Positions 25,393 through 32,255 of a stretch of DNA of 64,000 bases are shown here, piece by piece (position 1 is the stretch's first letter; each line of letters opens with the position of its first letter). Made by a program: the position numbers and the translations under genes. The notes under the pieces were generated by a model. It saw only the letters and a program-made list of their open reading frames with translations, was not told where the DNA came from and searched no databases. The stretch is taken from positions 1 through 64,000 of the forward strand of contig JBHGBM010000003.1 in the NCBI GenBank assembly GCA_041946965.1, given 5' to 3'. Origin of the DNA: JBHGBM01 sp041946965 (GTDB lineage: Bacteria > Acidobacteriota > Terriglobia > Bryobacterales > Bryobacteraceae).

Positions 25393-25704
25393 CTACTGTC
25401 CGTCCTTGTACATATACTTGATGCAAGGCTTGTAGAGCAGCACGTTGGGTTCGCCGTTGCGATTCACCTTCAGGCAGCACTTGTCGTACCACTCGATGAC
25501 GCCGCGAAGCACCTCGCCGTCCTTCAGCACGAAGACCATGGGGGTCTTGGCCTGCATCTGCTTCACGTAGTAAAAGTTTTCCGCGTTGGTCTGGTCTGGC
25601 GGGATCGGCTTCTTCTGCGGCACTTGCGCCCGGCGCGGAGGCGCAATCTGCTCCTTGATCTCGTTCAGTGACGGACGAATAAGTTTCCGATTGGCTAAAT
25701 CCAC
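25393..25704 (-). CDS. Hfq-like Sm-fold RNA-binding protein (divergent)
   Basis: A 103-residue protein with a basic, flexible N-terminal ~40 residues followed by an Sm-like domain (about 44-99). Sm1 shows VFVLKDGEVLRGVIEWYDKCCLKV and Sm2 LLYKPCIKYM, corresponding to the YKHAI of classical Hfq with His replaced. Three cysteines (76, 77, 94) are unusual. Start GTG 25704 is set by a strong Shine-Dalgarno site (AGGAAGG on the minus strand) 7 nt upstream. Hfq proteins are hexameric RNA chaperones for small RNAs; whether this variant binds sRNA the same way is unknown. Monocistronic. Confidence 0.78.
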   Translation of the reverse strand: MDLANRKLIRPSLNEIKEQIAPPRRAQVPQKKPIPPDQTNAENFYYVKQMQAKTPMVFVLKDGEVLRGVIEWYDKCCLKVNRNGEPNVLLYKPCIKYMYKDGQ

Positions 25705-25711
25705 GGGATTG

Positions 25712-25738
25712 CCTTCCTAAGAGATTACTTCGATTATA
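25712..25738 (-). promoter_or_regulatory. Ribosome binding site and -10 box of the Hfq-like gene
   Basis: On the minus strand a perfect TATAAT (25733-25738) lies about 28 bp before the GTG start, and AGGAAGG (25712-25718) lies 7 nt before it. A matching -35 element at the usual distance is not evident. The Shine-Dalgarno site supports the GTG start at 25704. Confidence 0.45.
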
Positions 25739-25859
25739 GACCGGCGAAGGGCTCAAGACGGAGCTGCCCGGTCTCTTCTTGGGTCAAGTTGTCCAGCTTG
25801 AACTCAGGAATAGCACACTGGCCCCTGCTCCGCAAGCCGCATGGCGTACAGTGAAAGAA

Positions 25860-27212
25860 ATGCTCGCACTGCTGCTCTGGGCCGCCTTGCTCGTGCCCGC
25901 GCCGCGGGACTGGGTCCCCATGCGGTGGCCCTGGACGGAGGCGGAATCGCTGAAACGGATCGACGGCACGCCGGTCAACTGCCTGCTGCTGGAGTCGTGG
26001 ACGCCGGAGTTCGCCGCAGCCGCGGCCAGGCGCGGCCTGGTCCTGATGGCGGTGGCGCGGCCGGAGACCGGCGCGGGCGAAGCAGCCAGGCGCGCATCGG
26101 CGGCCGGGCTCCACGGGGTGGTCCTGGAGGGCGGCTTTCCCCCGGATGCCGCCTCCCTGGTCCGAAAGGCGGCGCCGGATCTCGCGGTGGTCGAACTCAG
26201 CGCCCGCATCCGCATGCCACTGGGCGGGGACGCGCCGGTCGTAGGCACCTGGCAGGGCGTTTGGCCGGGGGTGCAGGTGCTGGCGGGCGGCGTGGCGAAG
26301 GCCGCGCCCACCGGATCGCCGTGGATCGAAACCAACTCGGGGTTCCTGCGGGCGGCGCGCGCCGTGACGGAGGCGGCGATCTGGATCGGCAACCTGCCGC
26401 CCGCGAACACGGTGATCAAAGGCGACCGCTATCTGCAAGCCATGGCCGATGCCGCGTTGGCCGGCGGCCGCTGGATCCTCGCGCTCGACCCGGACTTCGC
26501 CGGGCGGCTCGGCGGGGGCGAAGCCGCGGCCCTGCGCGATTGGCAGCGCATCGCTTCGCTCGCCGCGTTCTTCGAGTCCCACAAGGAATTCCGCGCGCTC
26601 CGGCCGGCGGGCCGGCTCGCGGTGGTGCAGAGCGCGGAAGCCGGCGCGCTGCTCTCGGGCGGCATTCTGGACATGATCGGCGCGCGGCACACGCCGGTGC
26701 GGGCCATTCCGCCCTCGCGGCTGGCGCCGGAGGCGCTGGCGGGCGCCGCGATTGCGATCAACGTGGAGCCGGATGCGCTCACTCCCGCGCAGCGCGAGGT
26801 GCTCCGCGGCTTCGCCCGCGGCGGCGGCACCGTGCTCACCCCCGCTCCCGGCCCGCCGGTCCGGCCGGGCGAGCGCATGACGCTTACACCCGCTGAACTG
26901 GACCGCCTGGGCGACATCTTCCGCGACGTGCAAAGCCTGATTGGCCGCCGCAACCTGGGCGTGCGCCTGTTCAACGTCGCCTCCATGCTCTCCTACCTGG
27001 GCGCGGCGCCCGGCGGGCAGATCTACCTGCACCTTGTCAACTATTCCGGATACCCGGTGGAGAATGTGGCCGTGCACCTTCTGGGCAAGTTCAAGCGCGC
27101 AAGGCTGATCGCGCCCGAAGGGGAACGGGACCTGGAAACTTATGCGTTGGACGAAGGTACGGGAGTGGACATCAGCAAAGTATCGGTGTGGGCCACGCTG
27201 CGGTTAGACTAA
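25860..27212 (+). CDS. Exported glycosidase-like protein, unknown family
   Basis: About 450 residues from ATG 25860, which begins a signal-peptide-like segment (MLALLLWAALLVPAPRDW); the frame is open to 25779 but that part lacks protein-like character. The N-terminal half alternates hydrophobic strands and acidic loops as in a TIM barrel. Around residues 300-350 LTPAQREVLRGFARGGGTVL resembles the glutamine-amidotransferase-like trimerisation domain of GH42 beta-galactosidases, and the C-terminus is a beta-sandwich. I could not assign a known family. It is followed after five bases by the DUF362 gene. Confidence 0.68.
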   Translation: MLALLLWAALLVPAPRDWVPMRWPWTEAESLKRIDGTPVNCLLLESWTPEFAAAAARRGLVLMAVARPETGAGEAARRASAAGLHGVVLEGGFPPDAASLVRKAAPDLAVVELSARIRMPLGGDAPVVGTWQGVWPGVQVLAGGVAKAAPTGSPWIETNSGFLRAARAVTEAAIWIGNLPPANTVIKGDRYLQAMADAALAGGRWILALDPDFAGRLGGGEAAALRDWQRIASLAAFFESHKEFRALRPAGRLAVVQSAEAGALLSGGILDMIGARHTPVRAIPPSRLAPEALAGAAIAINVEPDALTPAQREVLRGFARGGGTVLTPAPGPPVRPGERMTLTPAELDRLGDIFRDVQSLIGRRNLGVRLFNVASMLSYLGAAPGGQIYLHLVNYSGYPVENVAVHLLGKFKRARLIAPEGERDLETYALDEGTGVDISKVSVWATLRLD

Positions 27213-27217
27213 GAGCA

Positions 27218-28303
27218 ATGACCCGGAGGGAATTCGCTGCCCTGGGGCTGGCGCCGCTGGCGCGGCCCGCTCCCGTTGCACCCGTGGCGCTCGCGCGCTG
27301 CCGCTCTTATGGGGACGACGTGGCCGCCGCGCTCTCCACCATGTTCGATCAGCTCGGAGGATTGTCCCGGCTGGTGAAGGGCAGGACCGTCACGGTGAAA
27401 CTGAACCTCACCGGCAGCCCGGGACAGCGGTTTCAGGGCAAGCCCGTGGGGGTCACGCACTACGTGCATCCGAAGGTGGTTGGCGCCGCGGCGCACCTGA
27501 TGGGCCGCGCGGGGGCGCGCCGCATACGGTTGGTGGAGAGCGCCTGGGCGACGAGCGGGCCGCTGGAAGAATACCTGCTCGACGCGGGCTGGAACGTGCG
27601 CGCGCTTTCGGCCGCCGCCTCCGGCGTGGAATTCGAAAACACCAACGCGCTCGGCAAGGGCAAGCGCTACTCGCGCCTGATGCCGCCCGGCGGCGGATCC
27701 ATTTTCCCGGCCTACGACCTGAACCACGCCTACGAAGACACCGATGTTTTCGTCAGCCTGGCGAAACTCAAGGAGCACGGCACCTGCGGGGTGACGCTCT
27801 CGCTGAAGAACTGCTTCGGCAACACGCCGGCGTCAATCTACGGCGACGACGCGGGCCGCGACGAGCCGAATGAGAACCCCGCGAAGGGCCGGGTGGAAGT
27901 GATGCACCTGGGCCGGCGCGGGCCGTCCCGCTCCGCCCCGCAGGAGCGCGACCCGGCTTCGAGCCGCGAGCCCGGCTACCGTGTGCCGCGCGTCACCGTG
28001 GACCTCGTGGCCGCACGGCCCGTAGACCTCGCCATCATCGACGGCATCGAGTCCGTCTCCGGAGGCGAGGGGCCGTGGATCGAAGGCCTGCGGCTGGTGC
28101 AACCGGGTTTGCTGATCGCCGGTCTCAACCCGGTGTGTACGGACGCGGTGGGGACGGCGGCGATCGGCTTCAACCCGCGCGCGCCGCGCGGCACGGCGCC
28201 CTTCCGCAACTGCGACAATACGCTGCTGCTGGCCGAGGCAGCGGGCATCGGCTCGGCGGAGTTGGCGCTCATTCCAACCCGCGGGCTGAAGCTGCCTATC
28301 TGA
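27218..28303 (+). CDS. DUF362 protein with Tat-type leader
   Basis: A 361-residue protein. The ATG at 27218 starts MTRREFAALGLAPLA, a twin-arginine-like leader; the frame also opens at 27188 inside the preceding gene. The body matches DUF362: VTVKLNLTGSPG, HPKVVGAAAHLM, a VESAW segment, a LAKLKEHGTCGVTLSLKN core and DLAIIDGIESVSGGEGPW. Some DUF362 proteins carry ferredoxin-type Fe-S clusters at the C-terminus; none is visible here. Function is unknown. It probably forms an operon with the glycosidase-like gene upstream and its end overlaps the convergent serine hydrolase by 8 bp. Confidence 0.83.
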   Translation: MTRREFAALGLAPLARPAPVAPVALARCRSYGDDVAAALSTMFDQLGGLSRLVKGRTVTVKLNLTGSPGQRFQGKPVGVTHYVHPKVVGAAAHLMGRAGARRIRLVESAWATSGPLEEYLLDAGWNVRALSAAASGVEFENTNALGKGKRYSRLMPPGGGSIFPAYDLNHAYEDTDVFVSLAKLKEHGTCGVTLSLKNCFGNTPASIYGDDAGRDEPNENPAKGRVEVMHLGRRGPSRSAPQERDPASSREPGYRVPRVTVDLVAARPVDLAIIDGIESVSGGEGPWIEGLRLVQPGLLIAGLNPVCTDAVGTAAIGFNPRAPRGTAPFRNCDNTLLLAEAAGIGSAELALIPTRGLKLPI

Positions 28304-29465
28304 AGGCCTCGCAGACCAGCCGCAGGATCTCGCCGGCGACATTGGGATCCGGGCGCGGCGCTTTCCAGGATTCGCGTGAGCCGTCATACGGAGGCAGCCC
28401 GCCGGGCGGAGGCGGCACGTTGGTAAGCGCGAGGTTGTACTGCTCGTCGCGGCCGCCGATGCGGTAGGCGGCCAGGTCCAGCGAGGGCACGACGTAAAAG
28501 TTGTATCCGCCGGAGCCGCCGAACCAGAAGGCGTCCGGCGGGGCGCCGGCGACCTCCCCGGTGGCGTTGTTGTAAAAATGCATGCCGTAGGCCGGCCGGT
28601 GCGGATTGAAGCGCGATGGCCGGCGGCAAAGCCGAACGTACTCGGCGGGCGCCACGCGGCGGCCGTTCCAGACGCCGTCGTGAAGCAGCATGTGCAGGAA
28701 CCGCAGCATGTCCGTGGGACGCAGCGCGATGCCGCCGCCGCCCGGCGTGTGGGCGATTTCGGCGCGCCGGTAGCCATAGCCCCAGCGTCCCCAGCCGAGC
28801 GGGCGGCCGAGCTTGCGGTCCAGGTACTCCTGCAACTCCATTCCGGCCAGGCGGCGCACGATGATCGACAAAAGGTGCGGGCTCACGGTGGCGTAGCACC
28901 AGCCCTCGCCCGGCCGCGTCCACAGCGGCGTGGAGAAGGCGGCGGCATCCACCATGGCCTGCCAGCCGTCGGGGCCGGTGCGTTCGAGCGTAACACTCTT
29001 GCCGCGCACCGCGGCGGGATTGTTCCCCAGCAGGCCGGCGGTCATGGTGAGCAGGTGGCCGAGCTTGATCTCCGCCTTGGCGGGGTCGCTCAGCGGAAAA
29101 GCTTCGGGCGGCAGGTAGCGCACGGTGTAGACTTTCTGGTCGAGGCCCTCCGGAAACGACTCCGCGTGTTCGGCCAGCAGCATGCCGATGGCGATGCTGG
29201 TGAACGATTTCCCCATGGACGCGCCGTTGGGCGTGGCTTCGCGGCCGGCGCGTCCGAAATAGCGCTCGTAGACCAGCCAGCCGCCGTGGACGACCAGCAG
29301 CCCGCCGTGTTTGGTGGCGCCGCGGGCGCGTTCGAACGCGGCATCGAGTTTATCCAGGGCCGCGGCCCCGGGCGCGCGGAATCTCCAGCCGCCCGCGGCA
29401 TCCGGGGGCGGATAGTACGGAGCGGCGGCGGCAAGCGGCAGCGCGGCAAACTGGCGGCGGTTCAT
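28296..29465 (-). CDS. Beta-lactamase-family (class C-like) serine hydrolase
   Basis: A 389-residue protein with a leader beginning MNRRQFAALPLAAAA. The penicillin-binding/class C fold is shown by the SxxK motif in GASMGKSFTS, a Tyr motif GWCYATVSPHLLS (Tyr-Ala-Thr in place of Tyr-x-Asn) and a WFGGSGGYNF segment near the C-terminus in place of the K-T-G triad. Members are esterases, D-amino-peptidases or beta-lactamases; the specificity is not readable. The ATG at 29465 is chosen since it begins the leader; the frame continues upstream without protein-like sequence. It diverges from the DUF1080 gene with 87 bp between. Confidence 0.85.
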   Translation of the reverse strand: MNRRQFAALPLAAAAPYYPPPDAAGGWRFRAPGAAALDKLDAAFERARGATKHGGLLVVHGGWLVYERYFGRAGREATPNGASMGKSFTSIAIGMLLAEHAESFPEGLDQKVYTVRYLPPEAFPLSDPAKAEIKLGHLLTMTAGLLGNNPAAVRGKSVTLERTGPDGWQAMVDAAAFSTPLWTRPGEGWCYATVSPHLLSIIVRRLAGMELQEYLDRKLGRPLGWGRWGYGYRRAEIAHTPGGGGIALRPTDMLRFLHMLLHDGVWNGRRVAPAEYVRLCRRPSRFNPHRPAYGMHFYNNATGEVAGAPPDAFWFGGSGGYNFYVVPSLDLAAYRIGGRDEQYNLALTNVPPPPGGLPPYDGSRESWKAPRPDPNVAGEILRLVCEAFR

Positions 29466-29552
29466 CTTCAGCGATGGTAGCGCCGTTGGCGGCACGGCGC
29501 CTCCCACGATGGCGGTGGATTTCTGCCGGCACGCCGAAGCTATAGTGGTAGC

Positions 29553-30326
29553 ATGCTCTTCCGGCTTCTCACGCTGGTGTTTGCAGCGGCCCTGGCGGCG
29601 GCGCCGCAAGACGCCTTCGCGCCCACGCGCAAGACCGCGCTGTTCAACGGCAAGAACCTCGATGGCTGGTACACCTGGCTGCGCGAGAACCGCTACCAGG
29701 ATCCCAAACAGGTCTTCTCCGTGGTGAACGGCGCAATCCGCATTTCGGGCGAGGAGTGGGGCGGCCTCGCGACGCGGCGGGCGTATCGCGACTACCACCT
29801 CACGGTCGAGTGGCGCTGGGGCAGCAAGACCTGGGGCAACCGCGAGCGCAGGGCGCGAGACAGCGGCATCCTGATTCACTGCGTGGGCGAGGACGGCGCC
29901 GCGAGCGGCGTGTGGATGGAGTCCATCGAGTCGCAGATCATCGAAGGCGGCACGGGAGACATCATCCTGGTGGGCGGGAAAGGACGGCCATCCTTAACTG
30001 CCGCCGTTCGCGAGCAGGGACGGGAGATCTACTGGGACAGAAACGGCGCGCCGGTTACGCGCAACAGCGGGCGCATCGACTGGTGGGGCCGTTCGCCAGA
30101 ATGGAAAGACGAAATCGGGTTTCGCGGCCTCCAGGACGTGGAGAAGCCGCACGGCCAATGGAACCGGCAGGAGATCTACGCCCGGGGCGACAAGCTGAAA
30201 TACGTGCTGAACGGCAAGGTGGTGAACGAGGCGTACAACCTCTCGCACCGCGCGGGCAAGATTATGATCCAGTCCGAGGGCGCGGAGATTTTCGTGCGCA
30301 AGGTGGAAATCAAACCCGCGCGCTAA
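29553..30326 (+). CDS. DUF1080 (3-keto-disaccharide hydrolase-like) secreted protein
   Basis: A 257-residue protein with a signal peptide (cleavage near AAAPQD). The concanavalin-like DUF1080 domain starts at LFNGKNLDGWYTW and continues through YRDYHLTVEWRWG, ARDSGILIHC and the C-terminal IMIQSEGAEIFVRKVEI. These proteins are abundant in Acidobacteria and Planctomycetes; characterised members bind or cleave 3-keto-glycosides. No neighbour forms an obvious operon with it. It may act extracellularly on plant or microbial glycans. Confidence 0.88.
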   Translation: MLFRLLTLVFAAALAAAPQDAFAPTRKTALFNGKNLDGWYTWLRENRYQDPKQVFSVVNGAIRISGEEWGGLATRRAYRDYHLTVEWRWGSKTWGNRERRARDSGILIHCVGEDGAASGVWMESIESQIIEGGTGDIILVGGKGRPSLTAAVREQGREIYWDRNGAPVTRNSGRIDWWGRSPEWKDEIGFRGLQDVEKPHGQWNRQEIYARGDKLKYVLNGKVVNEAYNLSHRAGKIMIQSEGAEIFVRKVEIKPAR

Positions 30327-30478
30327 CGCGCGAGGCTGAACGACGGCCAATCGTGTCGAAGTCGAAAGCGCGGCGTGCGGCGTGCGTTTGCTCCAGGTCG
30401 GAGCTGGCCCACATCCGTCGCGCCAACACGGATTTCGGCGATTCTTGGGCCGGCCCGGCACGCAAGGTGTGATCGGTC

Positions 30479-31054
30479 CTATTTGCCGCGACGCAGACAC
30501 CGGAGGGAACCGGCGCCGAGGAAGGCGGCGCCGCCGGCGACGAGACTCCAGGCAGGGGCCTCCGGCGTCCCAACCGGAGGGTTGAATGGATCGGGCGACA
30601 GCGGATTCCCATTGGCATCGAAGAAGCCGTAGCTCGTCGCCTTGATGAAATATGCTGAGTTCTGGCGATCGGGAGCGATCGAGGTCAACCTGATCGAATA
30701 GCTGCGCCTGGCCAGAAGCCACACCGCCGCGGGCAGGTCAGAGTGCACCGAGGCGTATGAATGGGAGAACGGCGTGTTGTCCAAGGTCACATAGGCAAGC
30801 CGGTTTCCGCCTTCCCAGACCGCCAACGTCACCTCAGCGGTGGTCGAAGGCCCATCCTTCATGGTGAGCACTCCTCCGCCGAACAGGAAATCGTTGATGA
30901 CAGCGAAATCCCACGAACTGCTGTGGTTGATATCGATCTGCGTCTGCTTCCCGGTTTGCCCGGACGTGACGAAGTAGTAGATCGGCTCGGCGCAGCCCAT
31001 GGACGGCACGAGGACAATGAGGAGAGTCGCGAATGAACGTCTGCCGGAACCCAT
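30479..31054 (-). CDS. Secreted protein with PEP-CTERM-like tail
   Basis: About 191 residues from ATG 31054, which begins a signal peptide (MGSGRRSFATLLIVLVPSMG); an in-frame ATG at 31093 would add 13 residues. The middle is beta-rich with no recognised domain. The C-terminus is Pro-Glu-Ala-Pro, a hydrophobic glycine/alanine helix, then basic RCLRRGK, which is the layout of PEP-CTERM sorting signals (a variant of PEP), processed by exosortase systems. No exosortase is in the window. Function unknown; an extracellular matrix or surface role is inferred from the tail only. Confidence 0.65.
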   Translation of the reverse strand: MGSGRRSFATLLIVLVPSMGCAEPIYYFVTSGQTGKQTQIDINHSSSWDFAVINDFLFGGGVLTMKDGPSTTAEVTLAVWEGGNRLAYVTLDNTPFSHSYASVHSDLPAAVWLLARRSYSIRLTSIAPDRQNSAYFIKATSYGFFDANGNPLSPDPFNPPVGTPEAPAWSLVAGGAAFLGAGSLRCLRRGK

Positions 31055-31093
31055 TGGTCCGATTATAATGGGCCAAGGCCGAATTATTCTCAT

Positions 31094-31622
31094 ATGAATT
31101 TGGGAATGAACGTACTAGTACCATCTTCCTAGAATGAAGGAAGACCCCGTTGCTCAAGACACAGTCCTCACAACGACTTTGAAGACCCTCGGATCCAGAG
31201 GTTATGACCCGCGCACCCAGCCGATTTTCCGGGTGGTGGGATTTCAGAAGTGAAACGTCAGAAGGATCGGTGCGGAAAAAACGTCTGGGGCTCGTTCAGG
31301 ACGGCCGTCGAATGACGCCTCCGGCCGTCGATGCCGCTTTTGGAGAACTCCGCAGCCGGAATCGCGGAGCTGCTAAACGGGAAGCCCGGGCTTAAAATCT
31401 TCATCGCGGGCCGCGCCGCCATGGGCACCGGCGGGAAACTCCCGCGGGTGCGCGCTCAGCCTGTGGCCGATGCGTCCGTCGGGGGGGATGAGATCGCAGG
31501 CGCACGGCTCGCGTCCGATGGCGCAGACCCGCACGCCCCGGTCGGGTCCAATCAGACCCGCGAGGGGCGCGCGAGGACGCGCCGCATCGAGCTTGTGGCG
31601 AGAGCGACTCATGGAAATGCTC
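31094..31622. other. Non-coding gap of about 530 bp
   Basis: Between the PEP-CTERM-like gene and the barrel gene no convincing coding region is seen. Short open frames exist on both strands (such as 31373-31612 minus), but none has a start signal or recognisable sequence. It contains a near-repeat of GGCCGTCGATG / GGCCGTCGAATG around 31300-31333 and a small hairpin (CTCCGC 31348-31353 with GCGGAG 31364-31369). It could hold a decayed gene, an RNA or a long leader; nothing decides this. Confidence 0.4.
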
Positions 31623-32246
31623 TTAGAGGCCGAAGCTGATCCCTACCATCGGCACGAAGTCGTGCAGCCAGCCGCTGATCTTGGCTCCCGGCGCGGGCGC
31701 GATCACCTTCTTGGGAAACGGCGTGACGTAGTCCCGGATCTCCGTCCGAAGGTACACGTTCCCGCCGATCCTGATCTTCACGCCGCCGCCGGCGCTCAGC
31801 ATCGGTTTCACTTCCTGCGTCTTGGTAAGGAATGCGTAACGGTTCAGGGGCTGATACGCGGTTTCCCTGCCCGTGCCGCGGAAAACTTTCATGCCGCCGC
31901 CGACCGCCGCGAACGGGATGGCGTTGCCTCGCGGCTTCTTCGGATGGATCAGCAGGTCGTAATGCACCACGTGGGAGACGCCGCTGAAGGAAGCCTCACC
32001 GCCGGAACCGGAAAGCTTCAGATCGCTTTGCAGGTAGCCGTAGCGAAACTCGCCGCCTAGCCACGAGTGCGCATTATGGCCCAGGAAGCCGCCGAAGGCC
32101 CCGCCGGTCTTGAATCCCGCGGTGGCGGTTCCCGCCGGGCTGGTGACGCCCGCTCCTTTCACAAAGCCGGCGCCGGCGGCGCCGCCCACTTCATATTCCG
32201 CGGCGGCGCAAGCGCCCGCCAGCAGGATCGCGGCGAAGAGTCTCAT
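31623..32246 (-). CDS. Small outer-membrane beta-barrel protein
   Basis: About 207 residues. Signal peptide MRLFAAILLAGACAAAEYEV, then alternating amphipathic strands with many Gly and aromatic residues, ending in GISFGL, as in OmpA-like/OmpW-like eight-strand barrels. Two ATGs are adjacent (32249 and 32246). The AAGGAG Shine-Dalgarno site (CTCCTT, 32252-32257 on the plus strand) spaces better to 32246. That site overlaps the TAA stop of the upstream propeller gene, so both are co-transcribed and probably coupled. Function is unknown. Confidence 0.78.
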   Translation of the reverse strand: MRLFAAILLAGACAAAEYEVGGAAGAGFVKGAGVTSPAGTATAGFKTGGAFGGFLGHNAHSWLGGEFRYGYLQSDLKLSGSGGEASFSGVSHVVHYDLLIHPKKPRGNAIPFAAVGGGMKVFRGTGRETAYQPLNRYAFLTKTQEVKPMLSAGGGVKIRIGGNVYLRTEIRDYVTPFPKKVIAPAPGAKISGWLHDFVPMVGISFGL

Positions 32247-32255
32247 CATCGCTCC

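Noticed and set aside
31373..31612. 79-codon minus-strand frame in the long gap
   Set aside because: No ribosome binding site, leader or recognised motif; not enough support to call a gene or pseudogene.
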